Shown piece after piece: positions 42,979 through 54,438 of a stretch of 64,000 nucleotides of DNA. Within the stretch, counting starts at the first letter, position 1, and each line of letters opens with the position of its first letter. The DNA comes from Phialophora verrucosa. Lineage: Eukaryota; Ascomycota; Eurotiomycetes; Chaetothyriales; Herpotrichiellaceae. The position numbers were made by a program, and so were the translations under genes. The DNA lies in contig MSED01000003.1 in the NCBI GenBank assembly GCA_002099365.1, positions 3,100,001 through 3,164,000 on the forward strand, written 5' to 3'. Under the pieces are notes generated by a model. It saw only the letters and a list, made by a program, of their open reading frames with translations. It was not told the DNA's origin and made no database searches.

Positions 42979-44801
42979 CTAACTTGGGGGTATATCGGCG
43001 TGCTGGATCGCCTTCCAAATCTCCAACCCATCAAAGTCACTGGTCCGCGGATGCCACAAGAACGTCTTCAGCAACGCTTTCAGGTCCTTCCAGTTCTTCA
43101 TGCCAAACTCCTCGAGCACTTCCATGGCTCGTAGCAGAAACCAAGGACGATCCGGCAGTCCGATGGAAGCAATTGAACCCATGACCAGAATCCACAAATG
43201 TAGTCTCAACCTGGGGCCGTCGAAGACTGTCCCGTCTGTGGCTTGCAGCGTGCCCTTCAGCCTCTCGACAAGGTTCTCAAAGGGCCCGACAACGGGGGGA
43301 ACGGGAAAAATGACGATAAATGAGTAGATTATGCAAGCAAGTCGGCAGCTTTCGTACTGTACGTCGATGTCTTCCACGGCAGGCCTACCGCTGACGATTA
43401 ATTCCTCCTCTGTTTGCAGGGACATCAATTTATGCTGTACAAAGTTTCGCTGGTCGATGATCTCGGGGGATGTTCTGGGCATCCACCGTCCACTGGCATG
43501 GTTCTCGACCACGACGGTGAAGTCGCTCATATCTTGGATGACTTCCAACAGAAGGTCTAGGTAGGCTGCTGTGGAGGCGGCGTTCAAGTTCCAGATTTGC
43601 CAAAAGCCTGTGCCCAGTGGGCCCAGATCTGTGGCGACGGCATCGCGTTCATGCTGCGTTACCGCGAGCCGGCCGTCTTCCCGGACAAAGGTCGTCGTGT
43701 GGGATATAAAAGGGAAGATTGGTCGGGTGAGATTGCGGACCGCACCGAGGACACCGGCCCTGGTGAAGAAAGACTCAGCCGAGCTCTAAACTGTGCGCAG
43801 TGCGTAGTGCGAGGGAGCGAACTTACCACGAAACGGTCTGCGCAATCCCGGGTGTCCTGATCTTCCGCAAATCTCCCAGAAGCTCCATCATCTTGACTAA
43901 CCCGAGGACGTGCTCGATCACAATGGCCATCTTCAGATAGATATGGATCGATTGCAACTCTCTCAGAAAGCTCTGCCGGGGGTAACTCTGCGCGGATCTC
44001 ACCTTGTCCTCCCTTCCCGAGTACGCGAGGACCAGCACGGCCCAGATGTTCGAATCGGAGAGTGCTCGTTCGGGGTCCGGACTGCTGATCTCCCTGTTCA
44101 GATGCCGGATGGCCTCTGTGCCTACCATCAGCTCCGTCGCGGTCGGGTTGCTGATCCCTTGCTGGATGCGATCGTGGACCATCACCGCAAACATCATGGC
44201 GTGGAGTTGGGCCGGGTGCATCGAGAGCGAAGCCATGAGATCGTTCGAGAAAGCGCGCCCATAGGGGGCACTCAGGGCGGCCTTGGAGACCAGTTTGGCC
44301 AGCACTTCAGGGACTGGGAAGAGGAATCAGTATCCTTCAACAACTGAGACTACCCGGGGCCGACTTACGACTGTGCATGTGTCTCCTGACGAGGTCATTG
44401 GGAAACGGTGACGGTAGCAAGGGATTAAGCTCCTCGCCGTCGGGTTCCAGCAGCCACGACGGGCTTTGGCAGTGCTTCACCACAGGCAAGGACTCGTCAT
44501 GTCGCTCCTTCCTGGGGATGGGCTTCGACTTGGTCGATTGTGCTTCGTCCACATGCTTCCGATCCTTGACCGCACGTTTGAGACGCGGCTTCCTTGCTGC
44601 AGGTTGCTGCTGTGCGGTTGACCTGCGTGGTAGGGTGTCGTTTCGAGCATCGGCACGACCTTCAGCGCTGTAACGTACGTCCTCGTCTATGTCGTAGGTT
44701 AGACTTTCCGACTCTCTTGGAAGCACATCTGATCGGTTCCGGAGAGTGACCGAGCCTCCCCACTGGAGGGTGTCTCCGGGTGGCAGGTTATCGGGTCCCA
44801 T
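42979..44801 (-). CDS. Fungal_trans_2-like regulator without zinc finger (paralog B)
   Basis: Exons 44801-44369, 44313-43827 and 43759-42979 give 566 residues. After a charged, disordered N-terminus with KPRLKRAVKDRKH, the helical domain begins at LPSPFPNDLVRRHMHSLPEV. It continues through MHPAQLHAMMFAVMVHDR, IYLKMAIVIEHVLGLVKMM, IDQRNFVQHKLMSL, IIYSFIVIFPVPP and LLKTFLWHPRTSDFDGLEIW. These last three blocks correspond one-to-one with the gene at 38808-40831, as do both introns: phase 1 just before the helical domain and phase 2 before the RPIFPF/RPVYPF block. The ATG at 44801 is used because the frame upstream opens only with GTG. Probably nuclear. DNA binding is not shown by any motif, so a regulatory role is inferred from the family only. 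Confidence 0.75.
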
Positions 44802-45797
44802 CGTCACGGGCACCTGCCCGTATCAGCCGGCATGGAAAATTCAACGCATTTTGTTGCACGCACATTGCTCCCTCGACATGGGGATCGGAGATCAAGGTTA
44901 CGAGTAGGACGATTGTTTCGGTGTGGACATGAGGGATCTGCCAGTGCCTCAATTCCAATTATGAGGGGGGGGTTGTCGTGGGTTTGACTTTGCCCTAAGT
45001 GGGACACCAGCATGGCTCACCAGGCCTACAAGGTACGAGTCCTACCAGTCCATGAGCGTCCCCGACAAGGCTACTCCTCACCGGCTTCGCTTTAGCTCCC
45101 GAAATCCAACTTCCCAATGCGGCGCGTGGTGATGTCCAGTCATCGACGACCCTGATGTTGCAGTTGTCCGTGCTTACATGCAGCGTGTGTTCCACAAAGA
45201 GTGGTCGCCTTAGAATTACTTCTTTTGATCTAGAACCCCGAGTTAGAGTACCTGCCCTTCGTGGCAGCCGTGGTTCACAACCAGATTGTTGACTGCACAT
45301 TCAGCATCTTGTTCAACAAGGGTCAAGACGTTGCTCACACCACGTGACTGTGGCTTTCCCAGGACTAGCTATCTCGCTTGGAGTTCGCCGGCATGGCCAA
45401 TACAAGCCCGTACAGACAAACCACGGCCCGAGGGTGTTTTTGACATGGAGCTATCCGGCTAGACACAAGACGGAAAGTACAGCGCTGGGTGGTGTGCATT
45501 GCCTTTCACTGCGACTTGTCCCCGCGAGTCGAGGAACTCTAGCGGCGGGATTTATAGAATGCTATCCTAGCCGGGCATGGATTTCTTGGGCCTCTCAACT
45601 TCATACCGGGCCGGGCTCCTCTCATTAAGGACGGGAAATTACCAAGATAGCGGTGTGCGAGAAGTAAAAATAGGAAAGCAGCATGGGAGCTAGCTATACA
45701 GAGAACGGGAATTTGAGGCTCTTTCGGACATGCATCTTCGTGTCTCATTAGATGTTCCTGGCCGCAGATACGGGATGCGCCCGTTCAAAAGGCAGAT
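44802..45797. other. Intergenic region
   Basis: About 1 kb with no supported gene. It holds the paralog B upstream region and the palA 3' flank. Confidence 0.4.
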
Positions 45798-48342
45798 TCA
45801 AGGCCGTCTCGGAGCAGGATATCCCGCCTGTCCAGGCTGGTTAGACACTCCTCCGAATTTGATTCCAATGTCCGGCGTCCATATGCCGCCACCTGCAATA
45901 GTGCCACCGGCGACATTAACCGGCAAGGGCGCTGTTGAGGGCATGACGCTTGCAGGAGGGTTTCTCGTCGGTACTGGAGCGGCGATGGCATCTTGCCCGT
46001 CTCCGGGCGGCTGTTGTTGTGCACGACTCCTCGTCTGTGGTGCGGCGGCGTTCTGACTCCTTAACTCCCGTCGCGTTTCCTGGAGGTTGAGCCTGCCCAT
46101 GTCTTGTCCAGCGAGTTCCGCTTCAAGCTGACTAGCCTCGACCCGCCGCTCGGAGACCTGAGTCTTACAATTCTCCCTGAAACGTGTGACATGGCTGGCG
46201 AGGTCGTTGTAAAACTTCCTCCCAGTCTCGAGATTGCTAATGAGTTCCTTGTATTTCGCATAGCCCGTGTCAAGAGCTTGGAGCGCTTTCTGCCGATCAT
46301 TTGTACTCGTGTCGCCTCGCCTGGCGTCTAAATATGCTTTGTTTGCCTCTCGCAGTCGTGCCACAATCTGATCTTGCTCTTCCTGTTCGGCAATTAGAGC
46401 CTCGCGGTCCGGTTCGTAAGCTTCTAGACGTTTTTCGAACAATTTCTCAAACTGTCCTGGTTCGACCTTTTGCATGGGATATTCGCGCTCTAGGCGTGCG
46501 GCTTCGGCAAGCAAAGCCGGGCCAATGTCGTCGGCCTTTGCCTTCTCCTTCAGCGCCGCCATCCTATGTTTGCGCCGGGTTTCTAATCGAGAGACCTCGT
46601 TGAGGACTGTTCGTAGGCGGGAAGCGGCTTGGTCAATCGCCGGTGTCATGGTGATTTGACTGGAAGAAGGGACAAACCGCTCGAGATCCCGGTTGGTCCC
46701 AGTCAGGATCTTGAGGATGTGTTCGTTTTCTCGGAACTTTGTTTGCACCAGGCTGTCACTTGAGCCGGCAGAGTTGAGGTACGCCTTCAGTTCGGTCGAG
46801 TTCTGGTAGAGCTTTGCCAGGGCTTGGGTGGACGGTGGTCGGTTCCATCTATCCGAGCCATATTTCGCCCGAGCACGGTCATCTTCAGCCTTCTCGGCTT
46901 CTAGCAACGCAACCCCTTCCTGGTAAACTGCGAGATCGTTGGTTTTCAGCTTAGTCGTGTCTTCCATTGACCTTTTGATCCGATACAGAGCGTCTTGTTG
47001 TCGCAACTCTTCAGCTTTGGACACCAGGCTCCCGGGCAGTCCGAGCGGCTTCTCCAATGCTTGTAAGGACCCAGGCAAATCAAGCGACTCGAGCACCTCT
47101 CTGAGTCTGGCGGTCATGGCTTCTAAATCGACAATGATCGACTGGTTGACCAGGCGATCTCGCCGATCGGCGTAAATGGATGCCGCCTGGTGAACTGCGT
47201 ATGGCACTAACTTCTCGAACAACGGCCGGCCGAAGGGTTTGCCCTCACCCAGTAGGGAAATCTCATTCTGGACGTCGTTGGGGGTCTTTGGAGCCACCAT
47301 GTTCGTCCGATCCAGAAGGCGAAGTTCGGATTTGGGTGTCTCGGTTTGCAAGTAGATCAAATCATTGTCCTTTTCAGCTCGCTTCAGCTCCTCGGAAACT
47401 CTGTTCTTGAGACCGTTCAAGTCTCCGAGTACGGTAGGGTTAATCCATCGAGCCTCCTGAAGACCCTCGTTCACGCAAGCGAGACTGTCCTTTAGTCTTG
47501 CAACCTCCTCGCCGTATTGCTTGTTTTGCAAGCAATATTGGGACTGTCTGAATTGGGCCGCAGCGGCGAAGTGGTGATGTTTTGCTTGAAAGTGATGAAT
47601 CCACTCGGTGCTCACCGCGCGTGATCGCCTCGCCGCATCCGCAGCAAAGATATAATAGTCGGATACTTTGGCGGCTAGTTTCGCCACCGTACCATCCGAC
47701 ATGTTCTTCTTGATAGCGATCTGCCAGAAGCTTTCCTGTCCCTGAGCCAGACATAATTGCTGCAGACTCTCCAGTGTTATGTCATCCATATCTTCGGGCG
47801 GGGAAGATCGCATGTCGGGCAGAATTTCCGTCCGTATGAACGAGAAAGTCCCCGCCGCGCCCATGCTATACTCAGCCGCAGACTTGAGCCCGTCGATCGA
47901 GGTCCGGTTCGTCCCGAAGGCAAGCTGCGAGTAGAGCGCACCCAAGTTGAAGAGTATATTCGCCAATTCAAACCTCAAGTTGTTCTGTAGTGCTGGTTTG
48001 TCCCTATCGTATCCGATTGCAGGGTACCAAGGGAAGTCCACGCCGATATCGATGGGAAACTTGCCGCCGAGGTAGCGTAATTGCGCAGCATAAACCTGCA
48101 ACCTCTTGATGCCACTAACGTGAGCCTCGCGGACATTGATGGCATCGTTTCTCAGCCGGTCAATCTCTCGCAGGTCGTCCGTGAACATGCCTGGCGACTG
48201 GTCATATTTTGTCGAGATATATTGTTTGATGGCGGAGGACAGGTCGACGGAATGCGTCCGTCGGAACGGGATTTCGAGGACATTTCTGAGCTTGTCAGCG
48301 CGACTTCGACCATCGGGGTGACCGTGCTACTTACGACGCCAT
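45798..48342 (-). CDS. palA: pH-response ESCRT adaptor PalA/Rim20 (BRO1 domain)
   Basis: Exon 1 is 8 nt (48342-48335, ATGGCGTC) and exon 2 runs 48285-45798; the 49-bp intron has donor GTAAGT and acceptor CTCAG. The product is 831 residues. The spliced N-terminus MASNVLEIPFRRTHSVDLSS followed by SAIKQYISTKYDQSP and MFTDDLREIDRLR is the diagnostic start of PalA/Rim20. Residues 1 to about 380 are the BRO1 domain, which binds the ESCRT-III subunit Snf7/Vps32. Residues about 400-730 are the helical V-shaped domain that binds YPXL motifs in PacC/Rim101. The C-terminus is Gln/Pro/Gly-rich (RAQQQPPGDGQ, PTRNPPASVMPS). Together with PalB it presents the zinc-finger factor PacC for cleavage at endosome-like sites at alkaline pH. 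Other BRO1 proteins (Bro1/Vps31) lack this N-terminus. It is divergent from the aldolase-like gene. Confidence 0.92.
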
Positions 48343-48961
48343 GCTGCCTTGATCTGGAGTGAGGGTTGCTGTCTGCCATGAGCGCCCTCACTTCTAGCAG
48401 AGTTGACACCGCAGGCTGCTCAGCCTTGCTGTGACGTCAGACAGCCTATTCTGTATCAGGCTTAGAGCGAGCCTTGCGGAGGGCGAATGAGTGCAGCATC
48501 GGCAGCCTCGGCAGCCTCGTCTCGCTGTCTACGTCTCAACTTCAGAGTCAGCTCAACGCGTTGCTACATGTCGGACTGTCGCTTCTCTCCCCGGATACTC
48601 GTGCTGGGAAGTTGCTTGTCAACGGTCGCCCTGTGATTGAATCGGACGTTGATCCTACAACACGATGAGGCCCAATGGACGGTCAGCGGAGTTCTCCACG
48701 GCCATCCTGGGACCCCACGTTGGGCCAATGGAGATATCTATCTCTGACGCCGGATATCTTTCACGCCTTTCAACATCTCAGCCACCAACTTCTTTGATAT
48801 CCTTCGCGCACTGTGGGCACATTATTTAGAGGCGCTCCAGAGTTGTTGATTTTGTGGTAATACTCCGTCTGTTCCGATCATCATCCGTCCTTTCCGTCTC
48901 ATCCCTTGGCAGTCTACCATTCCGCCTCCAAGTACTCCATTGCACATATCTTCCGCCAAAC
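48343..48961. promoter_or_regulatory. Divergent promoter region, palA / aldolase-like gene
   Basis: 619 bp between the two start codons. No coding region or clear TATA box recognised. Confidence 0.45.
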
Positions 48962-49981
48962 ATGGCACCCTCGGCGATTAGCGACCTTCTCCCCTCTGTT
49001 CCTATCACATCCAAGGCCATCAACGCCCAAGATGCAGGAAAACATGTCCATGGCATGGAAGACAAGACTCCCCTGGCCGCCATCTCCCATGGCGACGTGA
49101 TGCTTCCCGGCATACCAAAGTTTGGCAATGATTTCGCTGCTCAACGACAATGGCAGCTCGAACACATGGCCGCTGCGTTCCGTCATTGGGCAAGGGAAGG
49201 CTTCGTCGAGGGGATCTCGGGCCACATCAGCGTCCGGGACCCAGAGACTCATGACGTGTTCTGGACAAATCGTATGTCGACAACTCTCCTGAAAGAGCGG
49301 GTAGACTAACGACGGCTAGCTCTGGGCGTCCACTTTGGTCTCTTGAAAGCGTCGGATATGATTGCTGTAAACCTTGACGGTAAGGTCGTGGGCGGAAATC
49401 GCACGCGGCCGCCCAATGCTGCCGGCTTCCTCATCGTAAGTAGTTCTTTCCGTAAACACCAAACCGCCCTAACGCAACACCCTCAACAGCACAGCGAAGT
49501 CCACAAAGCCCGCCCCGACGTAACAGCCATCTGCCACGCGCATACCGTCTACGGCAAAGCATGGTCCATCTTCGGCCAACCCCTCGAAATGCTCACCCAG
49601 GATGCCTGCAAATTTTACAAATCTCACAGCGTTTACAACTCCTACGGCGGCGTGGTGTTCGCGTCGGAGGAAGGTGCGCAGATCGCGCAGGCCCTCGGCC
49701 CCACGAACAAAGCGTGCATACTGCGGAACCACGGCCTCCTGACGGTTGGGAAGACGGTCGACGAAGCTGCTTTCTTGTTCACGAGCATGGAGCACGCTTG
49801 TCAGGGGCAGTTGCTTGCCGAGGCTGCGGCGCAGGGCGGTGGGCTGAAGAAGGTGCTCATCAGTGAGGAGGAGGCTGAGTACACAAACAAGATGGAGAGT
49901 GATGAGGAGACGTGCTATGCCGAGTTTCAGGTGTATGTTGATTGGGAGGATCATCATAGCAAGGGGGATTTCAGGAACTGA
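48962..49981 (+). CDS. Class II aldolase/adducin-domain protein
   Basis: Exons 48962-49271, 49320-49435 and 49490-49981 give 305 residues. The class II aldolase domain (PF00596) starts near residue 66: LEHMAAAFRHWAREGFVEGI, SGHISVRDP, then WTNPLGVHFGLLKASDMI across the first splice site. HAHTVYGKAWS supplies the zinc-binding His-X-His, and RNHGLLTVGKTVDEA a third His. This matches fungal proteins such as S. pombe Mug14 and L-fuculose-phosphate-aldolase-like enzymes; the substrate is unknown. The second intron (54 bp, GTAAGT...CAACAG, CCCTAAC branch site) is a multiple of three without stop; splicing restores AAGFLIHSEVHKARPD. Probably cytosolic. Adducin-like structural roles are a less likely alternative because the zinc ligands are intact. 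Confidence 0.85.
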
Positions 49982-50363
49982 AATCAAGTACTGTAGGCAG
50001 ATAGCTGGTTGATAGAATATAAGAGTCTGAAAGACTCAGTCTCTTGATACGTCGAATTGAGTCGGTGATCACGATGCGCCCTTCACGCTTGGTTTTGCGT
50101 AGCAGTACGCATAGTAATTGTGGAGGATCCGAACAGTGACCCTTGTGGCGGGTGATATTGGCTGGACCGGTCTACTACTGCTGTGGCCGATTTGATCTAC
50201 GCATAGGTTGTATCGACTCTTGGAGATCCGGTCAAGTTGGATGATCTGAGTGGTTCTTCGATTCCTCAAGCTTTGAATTCTTGCCTTGCTGGATCACAGT
50301 CGTAGCTGCTCGCGCGAAGCCAATTGTTTGGTCTCGTGGGCGCCATTCCCCGTCTCGGCCTTC
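49982..50363. other. Intergenic region
   Basis: 3' flank of the aldolase-like gene; nothing recognised. Confidence 0.35.
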
Positions 50364-50786
50364 TCAAATCCCTGCATCACCTTGAGCCTGGTTCTGGTTC
50401 TGGTTCTGCTCATGCTCCTGGTATTGTCGCCGTCGATGTTGCTCCTCGTTCCGCGCTAGTAGTTCCTGCACTTGCCGTTGAGCTCGGTGGCGATCCTCTT
50501 CGTCTTGCTCCTGTCTGTCGTCACGGCCCCACTCATTCCAGCTACAGGTTATTGCGCAACCGACCAAGATCCATCTTGACAAGAAACTCCACAATGCGAG
50601 ACGCCAGAGCATGGCTCTCTGCCACATTGGCCTCTTCCATATCCCCGCACCAGTTGCGATTGTGGCTATGAGGAGAAATGGACTTGCTTCACAGGATAAG
50701 AGAAGAGCCTTTTGAAGGTTGGGGTATGCCCGGCCGAATGCTGTGCTTCTGGTGCGGTTTCCATTTCTGGAGCGTCGGGGCGGCAT
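50364..50786 (-). CDS. Doubtful small hypothetical protein
   Basis: Possible 140-residue protein starting at the first ATG of the frame (context ACAACATGCC). It has a basic start (MPPRRSRNGNRTR), a hydrophobic middle (LLLSCEASPFLLIATIATGAG) and a charged coiled-coil-like end rich in Gln/Glu/Arg, closing in an Asn-Gln repeat encoded by GGTTCT units on the opposite strand. I do not recognise it. A second frame of the same strand also reads plausibly for about 46 codons (EEANVAESHALASRIVEFL), so this may instead be a short spliced gene or non-coding. Low confidence. Confidence 0.25.
   Translation of the reverse strand: MPPRRSRNGNRTRSTAFGRAYPNLQKALLLSCEASPFLLIATIATGAGIWKRPMWQRAMLWRLALWSFLSRWILVGCAITCSWNEWGRDDRQEQDEEDRHRAQRQVQELLARNEEQHRRRQYQEHEQNQNQNQAQGDAGI
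50390..50408. repeat. GGTTCT hexanucleotide repeat
   Basis: Three tandem GGTTCT units. They encode the Asn-Gln repeat of the doubtful minus-strand frame. Confidence 0.7.
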
Positions 50787-51592
50787 GTTGTGTGTCCTAA
50801 ATGCGTCGTCCTTGCGAAACAGCCGGTCTAGAACGAGCCCCTCGTAGCCCTCTTCAGAACCCTGACTCGCACTTGAAAGGGTAATCCTGCCACAGCCTCG
50901 AGCGTGGGGTCCGCAAATGTCGAGGGGCCAAACGTTGAAAGGGTTGGCGACGCGTGAACTTGGAGCTGAGAAAGACAACGGTGGAGTTGTGACTGATGGC
51001 GAGGTTGCCTTTGTTTGAAGAAATAACCGAAATAAATGCTGGCTTTCAATGTTTCCAATGTCACAGTATTAGACTTTCCTGATTCGAGCACTCAAAGACC
51101 GATCCCTAGGTTGAAGGGATCACAACTTGGAGTGTCAGCCTGAGCAGCTAGCAACATCATGTTGACACTGCGCACTCGAGCATCTCTGGTCCGATAATGA
51201 TATCAAGTAGACGAGTGGCAGAATTGAGTAGCACCTCAGAGAAGTAGTTGGTATGAGTCGATAAGTCCGCAGTGCTTGCGCTGTTGTTACTGACGACGGA
51301 GGCGGGCACGCGAGCGAACAAGTCGGGGAGGCGACGAGGAGAGTTTGAGGTTCGATACGCTTACGTCATATACGGACAAGCAATCACACTCAACGCGTAG
51401 AATGTTTCTTGGCGCTAATGATGGAATGAATGACTGAATACTGTATCAGACAGATGAGTCTGTCATGCCGCGCGTGTCCGTTCGACCTCGATATCCCTAT
51501 GTCTAGCATTCGCTGAAGCTGACCATGGTTTGCGAACATTCTATCAAACAAGCAGTTGCTCCCAGTTCTCGACCTCCTTGTCGTCCAAGTAG
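50787..51592. other. Intergenic region
   Basis: About 800 bp between the doubtful ORF and the 3' end of the ferric-reductase-like gene. No supported feature. Confidence 0.35.
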
Positions 51593-53419
51593 CTACCAAC
51601 CAAAACCCTCTTCAATGAGATCCAAATTGACACCTTTGTCGAGCATCAGCCTTGAGGCGCGCCTCACCTCGTCAGCCAGCCCGCCACCAGCGCAGACGCT
51701 GACCCCCATACAGCCCATCTTGTGTAATGCTTCACGCCGGATAATAGATTCCACATCCGGCCTACCTCTCGTCATCTGAACTTGCTCGCTCGGACTCTTG
51801 ATGACCTGACTGAGACCGGCTCGCGTAATGCACAAGAGCACCTTGAGCACTTCTCTGCGCCCCTCTATGGCTAGGATCTCGTGCATCCATGGTCGTATCC
51901 AGTCGAGACATTCTGTGGTGGGCACGACCCAGACCAAGGTGACACGCTGTGCCGCAACAGTGCCCTGGCCGTATCCTTCCACGAGTTTCTTGACGTATCC
52001 CAGTTGGTGGGTTATCCCCACACCGCTCGCGAAGAGGACGACAGTTCCATAGCTGGACAGACTGTGTTCGGTACCGTAAGGGCCCTCGACCAACGCCGTG
52101 ACTGGGAGACTTGTCTGCCCGGTCATTGCGCGGTTCCAGAGTTTGTGCGTGAGACCGGTGTGTTTCTTGACAATCAGGGATATGGTTTCCTCTCCTGTAG
52201 CTCTTTCCAATTCCCTAGTCTGGATGCGGATGATTGGGGATTTCTCGTTGAAGCTGGACTTCCGCGAGATAGATTGGCTTAAAGAATCCTCGGCACCAGA
52301 CCAGGCAACGGAGAAAGGATGTGCAGTCCACAGACCGATGGCAGGTATCGTCAGGTACAGGGACTGACCAGGCCTGTATTTCCAAGGTCGCGCTACGTTG
52401 AGGGTGATTTTGACTGCGCCTCCACCGAGAGGCTCGATCTTGGCCTTCGAGCCACCTCTGCCAACGCTTCTGTAGAGCAATGTTGCAAGCCGCAATGACC
52501 TCGACACAGCCCATATGATGACCGCACCGAGCAATAACCCCCGTTGAGGGAGGCCCTTGAGGTGTATCCACAGGAAGACCAGCATCAACACAACCAGCAC
52601 AATGTGTAAATGCAGGAAAAACTCGTAGGCCAAGTTCCTGAAGACCTTCGGGCTCGATAAGAGAATGAGAATGAGACAAATAGTGGCGATCGAGCCAGTG
52701 TAAATGAATGGAGCCTGCATCGACGCCGTCACGCCAGACCAGCCGGAAGACCGTACTTTGGCCATGAGCCAGCATATAGTGTGTGCAACGGCTTCCAAGA
52801 CGGCCAGTCGACCAAACCAGCGGTGCATCAGATTGAAGGTGTCGTAAGAGATGTCGAGCAATGATATCAGAGGATTCTTGATGGAGGCCATGACCATGAT
52901 CGGGATTAGGTTCACGACTGACAGCGATCCGGTGCGGCTACGTAGGATAGGCAGGACTTGCAGCTCCGGATCCGACCACGGTATATTCCAGGTGCACGCG
53001 AACAAATTCGTGCCCGTGATGAGGACGATGAAGAGCGCCTGAAAGCGCGTAGGAATAGTTCCAAAGTTGACGTGGCGAGAAAATCTTATTTCTCTCGCTC
53101 GTCGGTAGAAGAGAAGGGGCGCGTATAGGAGCGTGCTCTTGACCGAACACAGGAGCGGAGAAGATGAGGAGAAGTAACGCAAAGCACCAGTGCCGCTCAT
53201 CGATGCCAAGTGTCGAAGATGCGCGTTGAATCGTGTGATCGCCGAGTTCGCAAGGAGCAGGCCGACGACACCGAGCAAGGCCCAGAGGTAGTTGCGTCCC
53301 AGCGACTGATTGAGTCCGTCGAGGAAGAGTTGGGTCGCGTCATTCTGATACGGGGAGCTGCCTCCAGTGCTCGAATTTCCCCACGTAGCTGCATGGGCAG
53401 CCTTGCCCACAGATGACAT
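51593..53419 (-). CDS. Ferric reductase-like transmembrane flavocytochrome (FRE/NOX superfamily)
   Basis: An intronless 608-residue protein. An N-terminal hydrophobic helix (YLWALLGVVGLLLANSAI) is followed by the ferric-reductase core: ALFIVLITGTNLFACTW, ISLLDISYDTFNLMHRWFGR, AVAHTICWL and FFLHLHIVLVVLMLVFLWIH. The paired histidines of the third and fifth helices are the usual ligands of two b-type hemes. The C-terminal half is the FAD domain (RPWKYRPGQSLYLTIPA, HPFSVAW) and the NADPH domain (EGPYGTEH, TVVLFASGVGITHQLGYVK, CAGGGLADEVRRA). Such proteins reduce extracellular Fe3+/Cu2+ before high-affinity uptake. Members of the same fold can reduce other metals or quinones, so the substrate is inferred. 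There is no ferroxidase or permease partner nearby. The ATG at 53419 is the first in frame with the conserved sequence. Confidence 0.88.
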   Translation of the reverse strand: MSSVGKAAHAATWGNSSTGGSSPYQNDATQLFLDGLNQSLGRNYLWALLGVVGLLLANSAITRFNAHLRHLASMSGTGALRYFSSSSPLLCSVKSTLLYAPLLFYRRAREIRFSRHVNFGTIPTRFQALFIVLITGTNLFACTWNIPWSDPELQVLPILRSRTGSLSVVNLIPIMVMASIKNPLISLLDISYDTFNLMHRWFGRLAVLEAVAHTICWLMAKVRSSGWSGVTASMQAPFIYTGSIATICLILILLSSPKVFRNLAYEFFLHLHIVLVVLMLVFLWIHLKGLPQRGLLLGAVIIWAVSRSLRLATLLYRSVGRGGSKAKIEPLGGGAVKITLNVARPWKYRPGQSLYLTIPAIGLWTAHPFSVAWSGAEDSLSQSISRKSSFNEKSPIIRIQTRELERATGEETISLIVKKHTGLTHKLWNRAMTGQTSLPVTALVEGPYGTEHSLSSYGTVVLFASGVGITHQLGYVKKLVEGYGQGTVAAQRVTLVWVVPTTECLDWIRPWMHEILAIEGRREVLKVLLCITRAGLSQVIKSPSEQVQMTRGRPDVESIIRREALHKMGCMGVSVCAGGGLADEVRRASRLMLDKGVNLDLIEEGFGW

Positions 53420-54438
53420 CGCCTGAAGTTGGGGGTTATTCGTCTTTGTTTGGGAAGCACCTAAGATCGAGAAGGAATTGAAACAAAGGAAAAGCCCCGC
53501 TCGTCAAAGGTTGGGTGGACAACGCCGCGGACGGTCACTGATCAAAGCAGCTGTGCCAGACGAGCATCGAGAAAAGCGAAGGAAAAGAGTGAAAGATAGT
53601 TGGTGAGTGAGTGACAAGAAAAAGACGCGTGGAAGACTGTAAAAGTCACAGATGCTGCGGAGCGACCACGATATCAGATTCACCCAAGATCTCTCGGTTT
53701 CTGCCGAGATGACGAGTCTGCTGGGCTTACCCGATATGGGGGAAGCGGACCTGGTCCTGAAACGAAGCTTCCATGGGCCAACTGGGTATATCAACCACCG
53801 GTTGACGATTTGTTAGTCTGGCGCAATCCCGGTCAGCACCGCTGGCCATAGCTTGCCACTATTAATACCGACCGGAATGGTCGGCGTCGTACACGACAAA
53901 GGGCCGCAGAAAAGAAAGAAGGGGACGTCGCTGGGACACGGTGGACAAAGAATGTAGCACGGGACGACGCGGACTTCACGCTCCTGGTGGCGGGAACCGG
54001 GGGCCATTGGAATTCATGCCGAGCATATGTCGAGAAGCCCAGTGAAAACGAGCACGATCGCGCAAGAATGTGGAGCAGGATGGAGCAGGATTGACATGAT
54101 GCTGCTTGACTCTGGCCGTGTAAAGGAGCAGAGAGGACGAGAAAGCGGAGGAGACGAGCAGCAACGAAGTCGAGCAGGAGCGGGCGGGTGCCTGCCAAGA
54201 AGACGCGTGGCATCTCCGATTGGCGAATCGGCGCGTCGGTCGCACAAGCTGCTGTGCTGCCAATCGCTGCCAATTTCTCTGCTGTGACGATGGTTCCCTT
54301 TAATTAATTATTCTTCCACGAGCCCTTCCAATCCGATCACCCCTGCGCAGTAACAAGGACCAACATCCGCAGTTCTTTAGTATCTGCTCTTCCTCGTCGG
54401 TCCTGAAACTGTAGTCCCGATGTGGTGCCCACTTAATC
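53420..54438. other. Intergenic region upstream of the ferric reductase-like gene
   Basis: About 1 kb with only short frames. A TTAATTAATTA stretch near 54300 is the AT-richest point. Presumed promoter. Confidence 0.4.
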
